This document shows positions 57,429 to 64,000 of a stretch of DNA of 64,000 nt, in pieces; position 1 is the first letter of the stretch; each line of letters opens with the position of its first letter. The stretch is taken from assembly GCA_030651575.1 (NCBI GenBank), contig JAUSFB010000077.1, positions 1 to 64,000 of the forward strand, written 5' to 3'. This DNA is from Phaeospirillum sp. Lineage in GTDB: Bacteria; Pseudomonadota; Alphaproteobacteria; Rhodospirillales; Magnetospirillaceae. Under the pieces are notes generated by a model. The model was not told the origin of the DNA. It made no database searches and was given only the letters and a program-made list of their open reading frames with translations. The translations under genes and the position numbers were made by a program.

Positions 57429-58114
57429 CGGTGGACGACGCTCATATCCTGGTGGTCGACGACGACAGAAGGCTGCGGGAGCTGCTGCGCAAATACCTGT
57501 CGGACAATGGCTATCTGGTGGCCGTCGCCGCCGATGCCGCCGAGGCGCGTCAGCGCATGGCGGGGCTCGACTTCGACCTCATCGTGCTCGACGTCATGAT
57601 GCCGGGCGAGGACGGCATGCAGCTGACCCGCTCGTTGCGGGCCGAGGGCAACCGGGTTCCGATTCTGCTGCTGACCGCGCGGGGCGAGGTCGACGACCGC
57701 ATTCGCGGTCTGGAGGCGGGCGCCGACGATTACCTGTCCAAGCCGTTCGAGCCGCGCGAGCTGCTGCTTCGGCTGGGCTCGATTCTGCGCCGCGCGCCCC
57801 GCGACGAGCCCGAACCGAGTCGCGAGCTGCGGCTGGGCGACTTCATCTGGGACATGGCCCGCTCGGAATTGCGTCGTGGCGATCAGCCGGTCCACCTGAC
57901 CCAGGCCGAGCGCGACCTGCTGACGGTACTGGCCGAGGCCGCCGGCCAGGGGGTGGAGCGCGACGAACTGGCGGTCCGCACCGGCAACTCCGCCAATCCC
58001 CGCACCGTGGATGTCCAGGTCACCCGCCTGCGCAAGAAGATCGAGGACGACCCCCGTCTCCCGCGCTATCTTCAGACGGTGCGCGGCATGGGTTATATGC
58101 TGCGCCCGGATTGA
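57425..58114 (+). CDS. OmpR-family response regulator
   Basis: A 229-residue two-domain regulator. Receiver: VVDDD near residue 10, the phospho-Asp in LIVLDVMMPGEDG (about 55) and the Lys in LSKPFEPREL. Output: OmpR-type winged helix ending RTVDVQVTRLRKKIEDDP ... VRGMGYML. The partner kinase is the next gene, 82 bases downstream. Family relatives control envelope or osmotic genes; the target set is unknown. Confidence 0.93.
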   Translation: MTVDDAHILVVDDDRRLRELLRKYLSDNGYLVAVAADAAEARQRMAGLDFDLIVLDVMMPGEDGMQLTRSLRAEGNRVPILLLTARGEVDDRIRGLEAGADDYLSKPFEPRELLLRLGSILRRAPRDEPEPSRELRLGDFIWDMARSELRRGDQPVHLTQAERDLLTVLAEAAGQGVERDELAVRTGNSANPRTVDVQVTRLRKKIEDDPRLPRYLQTVRGMGYMLRPD

Positions 58115-58196
58115 ACATATCCCGACGAGCCGACTGGCTCGGAGTTGCGGCCAAGGGCCACGGACCTGGCCCGCCCGGTGACTGAGGGACAAAACC

Positions 58197-59522
58197 ATGA
58201 TTTCACCCAGCCAGCTGCTGAAGCGATTGCTGCCCCAGGGCCTGCTGGGGCGCTCGCTGCTGATCATCATCATGCCGCTGGTGGTGATGCAGCTGGTCTC
58301 CACCTATGTGTTCTACAGCACCCATTGGGAGACGGTGGCCAAGCGGCTGGCCAAGGGGCTGGCCGGGGATATCGGCAGTGTCATCGAGATGATCCGGGCC
58401 TTTCCCGACCCGGAGTCCCGCGCGGTTGTTTTGGGCGTCGCCGCCGCCAAGATGGAGCTGGATATCCGCTTTATTCCCGGCGGCATCCTGCCCAACCAAC
58501 CCGCACCGCCGCCGTCGAGCTTTCTGGAACGCGCCATGGCCGAGGCCATGGCCGAGCGGGTCCAGCGTCCCTACCGTCTCGACGAGGGCAGCTTCGAGCG
58601 CGAGGTTGCGATCCGGGTCCAGCTTTCCGACGGGCTGCTGGAGATCTTCGCCCCCAAGAAACGGCTGTTCAGCTCGACCACCTATGTCTTCATCTTGTGG
58701 ATGCTCGGCACCGCCATGCTGTTGTTCGGCATCGCCATGGTGTTCATGCGCAATCAGGTGCGCAGCGTCCGCAAGCTGGCCATGGCGGCCGAACGCTTTG
58801 GCAAGGGGCTCGACATGGACAATTTCAAGCCCGAGGGCGCCACCGAGGTGCGTCAGGCGGGACAGGCGTTCAACCTAATGCGCGAGCGTATCCAGCGCCA
58901 GATCCAGCAACGGACCGAGATGCTGGCGGGGGTCTCGCACGATCTGCGCACCCCCCTGACCCGCATGAAACTGCAACTGGCCATCATGGGCGATCTGGAC
59001 GGCCGCGCCGAGTTGGACGAGGACGTGGCCGAGATGGAGCGCATGGTCGAGGGCTATCTGGCCTTCGCCCGGGGCGAGGGCAGCGAGCAGCCGGTGGCCA
59101 CCGATCTGCCGGTGCTGGTGGACGAACTGGTCGGGCGATTCCGCCGTCAGGGCAGCACCATCGACCTGCATAGCGAGGGTGAGATCGTCATGCCGCTGCG
59201 GCCCGACGCCATGACGCGGGCGCTGGGCAACCTGATCGGCAACGCCATCCGCTATGGCGGGCAGGTCTGGGTGCGGGTGGGGTGCCGGCGCGCCGCCGCC
59301 GAGGTCCTGATCGATGATGACGGCCCCGGCATCCCGCCCGAACGGCGGGAAGAGGTGTTCAAGCCCTTTACCCGGCTGGAGCAGTCGCGCAACGTCGGAA
59401 CCGGGGGCGTCGGGCTGGGTCTGACCATCGCCCGCGACATCGTGCGGACCCATGGCGGCGACCTGCTGCTGGAGGATTCGCCGCTGGGAGGCCTGAGGGC
59501 TCGCGTTCGCTTGCCATTGTGA
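58197..59522 (+). CDS. EnvZ-like sensor histidine kinase
   Basis: A 441-residue kinase with two spans (about 18-40 and 160-182), a small periplasmic domain, HAMP, a HisKA domain with SHDLRTPLTRMKLQLA (about 246) and an HATPase domain (NLIGNAIRYGG, DDGPGIPPE, GVGLGLTIA). Cognate to the response regulator upstream. The signal is not deducible. Confidence 0.93.
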   Translation: MISPSQLLKRLLPQGLLGRSLLIIIMPLVVMQLVSTYVFYSTHWETVAKRLAKGLAGDIGSVIEMIRAFPDPESRAVVLGVAAAKMELDIRFIPGGILPNQPAPPPSSFLERAMAEAMAERVQRPYRLDEGSFEREVAIRVQLSDGLLEIFAPKKRLFSSTTYVFILWMLGTAMLLFGIAMVFMRNQVRSVRKLAMAAERFGKGLDMDNFKPEGATEVRQAGQAFNLMRERIQRQIQQRTEMLAGVSHDLRTPLTRMKLQLAIMGDLDGRAELDEDVAEMERMVEGYLAFARGEGSEQPVATDLPVLVDELVGRFRRQGSTIDLHSEGEIVMPLRPDAMTRALGNLIGNAIRYGGQVWVRVGCRRAAAEVLIDDDGPGIPPERREEVFKPFTRLEQSRNVGTGGVGLGLTIARDIVRTHGGDLLLEDSPLGGLRARVRLPL

Positions 59523-59555
59523 TAGCATCGCCCCCCTGAAATCGGGGAGGGCGGC

Positions 59556-60176
59556 ATGCGGACGGTGCTGGTGGGAAATATCAAGGGCGGTTGCGGCAAG
59601 ACGACGCTGGCCACCCATATCGCCGCAGCCTTCGCCGCCGCCGGCCTTGTCACCGCCATCGGCGATTGCGACCGTCAACGCTCCAGCATGAACTGGCTGC
59701 GGCGACGCTCGGCCGAGCTGCCCGCCGTCATCGGTCTCGACTGGTCCAAGGATGTGGGAACCCCGCCCAAGGGGCTGGAGCGGCTGGTCATCGACGCCCC
59801 CGCCGCCATGCATCACAAGGATGTGGAAGACCTGATCGACATCAGCGACATCGTGGTGGTGCCGGTGCTGCCGGGAGCCTTCGACGAGGACGCCACCGCC
59901 CATTTCCTCGAACGGCTGGCCAAGGTCAAGGCGGTGCGCAAGAACAAGCGGGTGGTCGCGGTGGTCGGCAACCGCCTGCGTCCGGGCACCCGGACCAGCG
60001 ACCACCTCGACGGTTTTTTCGGGGGGCTGGGCTTTCCGGTCGTCGCCCGGCTGCGCGACAGTCAGGTTTATCCCACCATGGCGGCCCAGGGCTCGACGGT
60101 GCTGGAGGCGACGGATCGCCGCTGCCGCTCCTACGCCGCCGAGTGGCAGCCGCTGCTGGAGCTGTTGGGGCGATAG
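59556..60176 (+). CDS. ParA-family ATPase
   Basis: A 206-residue deviant Walker ATPase: VGNIKGGCGKTTLATHIA at the N-terminus, GDCDRQRSSMNWL (Walker A' region) and LVIDAPAA (Walker B). ParA-type proteins position chromosomes, plasmids, chemoreceptor clusters or storage granules. There is no ParB-like gene beside it, so it is a solo ParA. Its 3' end overlaps the convergent hemerythrin gene by 46 bases. Confidence 0.88.
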   Translation: MRTVLVGNIKGGCGKTTLATHIAAAFAAAGLVTAIGDCDRQRSSMNWLRRRSAELPAVIGLDWSKDVGTPPKGLERLVIDAPAAMHHKDVEDLIDISDIVVVPVLPGAFDEDATAHFLERLAKVKAVRKNKRVVAVVGNRLRPGTRTSDHLDGFFGGLGFPVVARLRDSQVYPTMAAQGSTVLEATDRRCRSYAAEWQPLLELLGR

Positions 60177-60532
60177 CCCGGAGCCGGCGCAATGCATTCG
60201 CGGCGGCCCATATGGTCGATCCAGCACCGCCCCAGATTCATCAAGGTGCGGCGGTCGATCTCTTGAATGATCCCGCCTTGCCAATCCGCCAGCAGCCGAT
60301 GGACCTTGGAGGCAAGCGCCGCGTGCCCGCCCATATGCTCGGACGGGCCGTTGCGGCCAAAGTGGCGGTCGACGGTGCGGGCCAGGGCCTCCAGGGTCTT
60401 TTGCACCACCACCGCCGGGGCGGTCACCGCGCAGGCGACGTCGAGTTCATTCAAAAGGTCGAACACCAGACGGTGCTCGGCGTCAATGGCCGCGTCGCCG
60501 GTCGATAGCCGCTTGTCCCAGATCACGATCAT
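60131..60532 (-). CDS. Bacteriohemerythrin-like protein with altered iron ligands
   Basis: About 133 residues. Helix 1 has IDAEHRLVFDLLNEL; helix 2 and 3 have RHFGRNGPSEHMGGHAALASK; helix 4 has WIDHMGRRE. In the usual hemerythrin pattern HFxxEE, the bridging Glu is replaced here (HFGRNG), and the final H-x4-D is H-x4-E. Oxygen binding may therefore be changed or lost. ATG 60532 gives MIVIWDKRLSTG, the family start. It overlaps the ParA gene tail to tail. Confidence 0.78.
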   Translation of the reverse strand: MIVIWDKRLSTGDAAIDAEHRLVFDLLNELDVACAVTAPAVVVQKTLEALARTVDRHFGRNGPSEHMGGHAALASKVHRLLADWQGGIIQEIDRRTLMNLGRCWIDHMGRRECIAPAPGYRPNSSSSGCHSAA

Positions 60533-60651
60533 GCCGCCCCCCACGCATATTCTTTTTCTGATTCCAATCTGCGCAGGAGTGTCCACAAAAGACATGTGGG
60601 GAAACGGTTAGGATTGGGGACCGGATGATCATGGCGGTCCTATACCAAGGA

Positions 60652-61494
60652 TCAGTCGTCTTCCTTGATTAACCACTCAAGGCTGCAAGACCCGTGGACG
60701 GGTGCGAAGACGGGAGTCAGCCAAGCCAGCGCCTCCGCCAGCGCCTCGTCCAGTCGCCAGGGCGGGTTGATCACCAGCAGGCCGCTGCCGTTGAGGCGAA
60801 AGGGGTCGTCGTCGGGGCGGGTCAACAGCTCGACCGCCAGGGTCTTGGGACCGCCCTCGTCTCTGATCGTCTGATGAAACTTGCGCACCGGCTCGCGGCC
60901 CTTGATCGGGTACCACACCATGACGACGCCGGTCGGCCACAGTTTGCGCATGCGGCGTAGGGCGACCCGCAGGCGGTCCAGCTCGTCCTTGACCTCGAAC
61001 GGGGGGTCGATCAGCGCCAGACCGCGCCGCTCCGGCGGCGGCAACAGCCCCTTGGCCGCCAGATAGCCGTCCTGGTGATGAACGCCGACCCGTCGATCCC
61101 CGGCAAAGCGGCGGCGAAGCTCGACCACGTCCTCGGGATGCAGCTCGACCAGCGCCAGCCGGTCCTGCGGCCGCATCATGGCGCGGATCACTTCCGGCGA
61201 GCCCGGATACCAGCGCAAGCCGCCATCCGGGTTCCAGTCGCGCACCACCGTCAGATATGGGGCAAGCGCCGTGGGCGGGTCCGGTCGCGCCAGCACCTTG
61301 GCGATCCCGTCCAGGTACTCGCCGGTCTTGCCGGCGGCAATGGAGTCGAGATCGTATGCGCCAAGGCCGGCATGGGTGTCCAAGGCGAAGAACGGCGTTT
61401 CCTTGCGCTTCAGGCTGGCGACCACCAGCGACAGGGCAACATGCTTCATCACATCGGCGAAATTGCCGGCGTGATAGGCGTGACGGTAATTCAT
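60652..61494 (-). CDS. rlmJ: 23S rRNA (adenine(2030)-N(6))-methyltransferase RlmJ
   Basis: About 280 residues. Begins MNYRHAYHAGNFADVMKHVAL, diagnostic for RlmJ. SAM region ALDTHAGLGAYDL, catalytic DPPF in LALIDPPFEVKDEL (a DPPY variant), and GSGLLVINPPW near the end. It methylates A2030 of 23S rRNA. The start is ATG 61494; the longer frame to 61527 is not family-like. Confidence 0.94.
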   Translation of the reverse strand: MNYRHAYHAGNFADVMKHVALSLVVASLKRKETPFFALDTHAGLGAYDLDSIAAGKTGEYLDGIAKVLARPDPPTALAPYLTVVRDWNPDGGLRWYPGSPEVIRAMMRPQDRLALVELHPEDVVELRRRFAGDRRVGVHHQDGYLAAKGLLPPPERRGLALIDPPFEVKDELDRLRVALRRMRKLWPTGVVMVWYPIKGREPVRKFHQTIRDEGGPKTLAVELLTRPDDDPFRLNGSGLLVINPPWRLDEALAEALAWLTPVFAPVHGSCSLEWLIKEDD

Positions 61495-62019
61495 GACGGC
61501 TCGGACTCCCAGGGACGCGGCGACCATAAGGCAGTCGGCGCCACGAGGAAAGGCCCCTGCGGTCTGGATAAATAGAATTATTTTAATTCAGATTGCCGTA
61601 CTGAACCTGCCGCCATTAATTATTGTATTTCCGGCAGAGCGAATAGATCCGGTCGGCTTCGGCGACCAAACGGGTCAATATCGTCGATACAATACTTTTG
61701 AACGCCCCCCGAGGTGGGTCGGGTCTTACCCTGATCTACATATCCTAGCCTGGGGTCCAGCCGGGGGTCTGCAACAAATGAACTGTTTTCGCCTTATTCT
61801 GACGCTGTTGGAATTGGACAAGGTCTGATATGGTCTTACCAAGCAGGGTTGGTGCGTGGTGAGTTGATTTTTGCCGTTTCTGGGGATTCGGTGACGACCC
61901 ATCGGGCTTTTCCGAAGGGTTCGTCCCCCTCGCAACCGCCCGCCATGAGCAACTGCGTTCGGTGAAGCGAGGGTTCGGGACAATGCCCGTTTCCGGCTGC
62001 TCCCCGTGGGGATGGAGAG
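61495..62019. other. Long non-coding interval before the PAS gene
   Basis: 525 bases without a convincing gene. Positions 61570-61640 are unusually A/T-rich for this part (runs such as AATTATTTTAATTCAG). The interval likely holds the promoters of rlmJ and of the PAS/chemoreceptor operon. I looked for a c-di-GMP-type riboswitch fold and saw none. Confidence 0.5.
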
Positions 62020-62544
62020 ATGACCAAGTCCGAAATATGCCTTACCGGTGTGGAACGCACCTTCGACAAGAACGAGATCATTGTCAGCAAGACCGACACC
62101 AAGGGGCGCATCATCTACGCCAACGAGGTGTTTTTGCGCATGGCGGGATACTCGGAAGCCGAGATCCTGAATCAGCCGCACAGCATCATCCGCCACCCCG
62201 ACATGCCGCGCTGCGTGTTCAAGCTGTTGTGGGACACCATCGCGTCGGGCAAGGAGATCTTCGCCTACGTCAAGAACCGGGCGCGCAACGGCGACCATTA
62301 CTGGGTGCTGGCACATGTGACGCCGACCTTCGACAAAAGCGGCTCTATCATCAGCTACCATTCCAGCCGCCGCTCGCCCCGCCGCGAGGCGGTCGAGAAG
62401 GCCGAGGGGCTGTACCGCCAACTGCTCGCCATCGAACAGGCCAACCCCGACCGCAAGGCCGGAATGGAAGCCTCGTTCCAAGCCGTGCTCGCCACGCTGC
62501 AAAATGCCGGAGTGCCGTACGATGAATTCGTCTTCGCTCTCTAG
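62020..62544 (+). CDS. PAS domain protein, Aer-like redox sensor
   Basis: A 174-residue cytoplasmic protein. The PAS domain (about 15-125) has the Aer-type sequence: [35 protein letters not shown] and [13 protein letters not shown]. Aer binds FAD and senses electron-transport state for aerotaxis. There is no signalling domain in the same chain, but the chemoreceptor gene starts inside its last codons (23-base overlap), so the two likely form a split Aer-type receptor. Confidence 0.88.
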   Translation: MTKSEICLTGVERTFDKNEIIVSKTDTKGRIIYANEVFLRMAGYSEAEILNQPHSIIRHPDMPRCVFKLLWDTIASGKEIFAYVKNRARNGDHYWVLAHVTPTFDKSGSIISYHSSRRSPRREAVEKAEGLYRQLLAIEQANPDRKAGMEASFQAVLATLQNAGVPYDEFVFAL

Positions 62545-63829
62545 GGCGCTGATCGCCTGCATCCTCGCCGCCGGCCTGTGCGCCGTCGGCGCCGTTATCG
62601 CCCTGACGCGGGGCGCGAGCATGGATGCCGCCGCCATGGCCGGCGCCGCCGTCGCCGCCCTGGCCGCCCTGTTGTTCATCAACCGGGCGCACGCCTCGAT
62701 CAATCGCGCCTGCGCGGTGCTGGGCGCCGCTGCCGCCGGCCAGTTGGACAGCCGCATCGTCGGCATCCGCGAGGGCGGCACGCTGGCGCGGCTTGATCAT
62801 TCCATCAACCGAATGCTCGACCTGACCGAGGTTTTCACCAAGGAGGCCGATGCCGCCATGGCGCTGACGTCCGAGGGCCGCTATTTCCGCCACATCCTGA
62901 CCGACGGCATGGTGGGAGAATTCGCCGACCATGCTCGTCTGATCAATCGGGCGCTGACCGAAATGGAGGCCCGCGCCAAAACCTTCACCTCCGAGGCCAC
63001 CGGCGTCGGCGACACTATCAAGCATGTGACCCAGGTCGTCGCCGCCACCGCCACCGAGCTGGAGGCTACCGCCCGCCAGATGTCGGATATCGCCAATCAG
63101 ACCAGCGACACCTCGACCCGCGTCGCCGCGGCGGCCGAGGACGCCTCCAGCCATGTGGAAACCGTCGCCGCCGCCGCCGAGCAGGTCGCCGCCGGCATCC
63201 GCGAGGTTGCCGGCCGCATCCAGCACTCCGCCGAGATGGCCCAAGAGACGGTCCGCGTCGCCACCGAGACCGATGCCGCCATCAACGGCCTCAATCAGGC
63301 CGCCCAGAAGATCGGCGAAGTGGTCAACCTGATCACCGAGATCGCGTCCCAGACCAACCTGCTGGCGCTGAACGCCACCATCGAGGCGGCACGGGCGGGG
63401 GAGGCCGGCAAGGGCTTCGCCGTGGTGGCCAACGAGGTCAAGCACCTCGCCAACCAGACCGCGCGGGCCACCGATGAGATTTCCAGCCAAATCGAAAGCA
63501 TGCGCGCCGCCACCCATCAGGCGGTGGGCGCGGTGCGCAACATCGCCGGCAAGATCCGCGAGATCAACGACAACGCCACCGGCATCGCCGCCACCACCGA
63601 GCAGCAAAGCGCCGCCGTCGCCGATATGAGCCGATCCATCCGCACCGTGGCCGCCGATGTTCAGACCGTCGCCAACACCATCGGTGACGTCGCTTCCACC
63701 GCCGGCACCGCCACCGAGGCGGCTGGTCAGGTCCTGATCGCCGCCGGCGACCTGGCCACCCGCACCGTCGGCATGAACGACGATATCGACGCCTTCGTCT
63801 CGCGGGTTTGTTCCGGCATTAAACGGTAA
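62522..63829 (+). CDS. Methyl-accepting chemotaxis protein with short N-terminus
   Basis: About 435 residues. Two N-terminal spans (about 8-28 and 33-50) with almost no periplasmic loop, then HAMP-like and signalling domains with [22 protein letters not shown] (the receptor hairpin tip). Lacking a periplasmic sensor, it probably receives its signal from the PAS protein encoded just upstream. Start ATG 62522 ([10 protein letters not shown]) is preferred over 62504. Confidence 0.9.
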   Translation: MNSSSLSRALIACILAAGLCAVGAVIALTRGASMDAAAMAGAAVAALAALLFINRAHASINRACAVLGAAAAGQLDSRIVGIREGGTLARLDHSINRMLDLTEVFTKEADAAMALTSEGRYFRHILTDGMVGEFADHARLINRALTEMEARAKTFTSEATGVGDTIKHVTQVVAATATELEATARQMSDIANQTSDTSTRVAAAAEDASSHVETVAAAAEQVAAGIREVAGRIQHSAEMAQETVRVATETDAAINGLNQAAQKIGEVVNLITEIASQTNLLALNATIEAARAGEAGKGFAVVANEVKHLANQTARATDEISSQIESMRAATHQAVGAVRNIAGKIREINDNATGIAATTEQQSAAVADMSRSIRTVAADVQTVANTIGDVASTAGTATEAAGQVLIAAGDLATRTVGMNDDIDAFVSRVCSGIKR

Positions 63830-63840
63830 AACAAACGATC

Positions 63841-63860
63841 CGGGAGGCCTTGGCCTCCCG
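63841..63860. terminator. Hairpin between the chemoreceptor and hemerythrin genes
   Basis: CGGGAGGCC and GGCCTCCCG are perfect 9-base arms around TT. It follows the chemoreceptor stop by 11 bases and precedes the convergent hemerythrin stop. No U tract. Confidence 0.55.
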
Positions 63861-63876
63861 GTCGGGAATCCCTCCC

Positions 63877-64000
63877 CTACCGCCGCGCGACGTAGTCTTT
63901 GAAGTCCATATCGTTATTGGCGATATGGGTCAGCAGCCAAGTGGCGAGCGAGTCGCCCAAGGTCCGGATGATGCCGGCCCGGACCTCGTCGCTGCCGTCG
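63877..64000 (-). CDS. Bacteriohemerythrin, C-terminal end (cut by window edge)
   Basis: The minus strand has an open frame from the window edge to TAG at 63877-63879. It reads ...LGDSLATWLLTHIANNDMDF and ends KDYVARR. This matches the last helix of bacteriohemerythrins (W-L-x-x-H-I-x3-D), including the normal H-x4-D iron ligand. Only 41 codons are visible. The gene lies next to the Aer-like operon, consistent with an oxygen-related role. Confidence 0.7.
   Translation of the reverse strand, partial: DGSDEVRAGIIRTLGDSLATWLLTHIANNDMDFKDYVARR

Overview
The window looks like two genomes joined end to end. Positions 1 to about 24,460 are moderate-GC DNA with A/T-rich codon use, short A/T-rich spacers and a dispersed palindromic repeat family. 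The gene set there (B12-dependent NrdJ, ThyX, LytB/IspH, ThiI without a rhodanese domain, FKBPs, proteins with thrombospondin-type-3-like repeats) fits a deltaproteobacterium-like lineage; that placement is inference. From about 24,500 to the end the DNA is GC-rich with strong G/C third positions. Its content (bolA / J-domain / cobS-cobT, CbiX, CobH, CobL, CobI, CbiG-CobJ, petA with a fused cytochrome b/c1, DUF2336, several chemoreceptors, bacteriohemerythrins) fits an alphaproteobacterium of the Magnetospirillum type. The switch falls inside one open acs gene, at its most conserved motif (WWQTETGG). TrmL and an EVE-domain protein each occur once on both sides. I read this as an assembly chimera unless shown otherwise.

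Left part: an unassigned gene; a two-gene winged-helix plus nucleotidyltransferase operon behind a 45-bp nested palindrome; doxX; thiI; nrdJ behind two NrdR boxes; thyX; a PAP2 protein; two secreted Cys-rich repeat proteins with matching C-terminal anchors; an M2/M3-like metallopeptidase; tRNA-Val(CAC); trmL; two FKBPs; apaG; EVE and DUF309 genes; a helical protein of unknown function; a TIGR02757 gene; a ThiF/MoeB-like gene; an O-methyltransferase; ispH; a CBS protein; fumC; an HELGH protein; a truncated DUF4143 gene; then the 3' part of acs.

Right part: the 5' part of acs; a Rieske/EVE/YciI cluster; DUF4337; bolA; then a long cobalamin region (J-domain protein, CobS, CobT, a sensor kinase, CbiX, CobH, CobL, CobI, CbiG-CobJ). 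It continues with an M48 lipoprotein, small membrane proteins, MurJ, a secreted nuclease, an enoyl-CoA hydratase, a three-copy tandem repeat, a methyltransferase, TrmL, the cytochrome bc1 operon, FabI, a diguanylate cyclase with DUF2336, a chemoreceptor with a c-type haem motif, IlvE, a MarR / response regulator / kinase operon, a ParA-like ATPase, a divergent bacteriohemerythrin, RlmJ, a split PAS plus chemoreceptor pair, and the 3' end of a second bacteriohemerythrin at the window edge.

Functional themes: the left part links deoxynucleotide supply (nrdJ and thyX, tail to tail) to NrdR control. The right part is built around corrin synthesis, respiration and redox or oxygen sensing (haem-type chemoreceptor, Aer-like PAS, hemerythrins), as expected of a microaerophilic, aerotactic spirillum. 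No CRISPR array, prophage, IS element or rRNA was seen.
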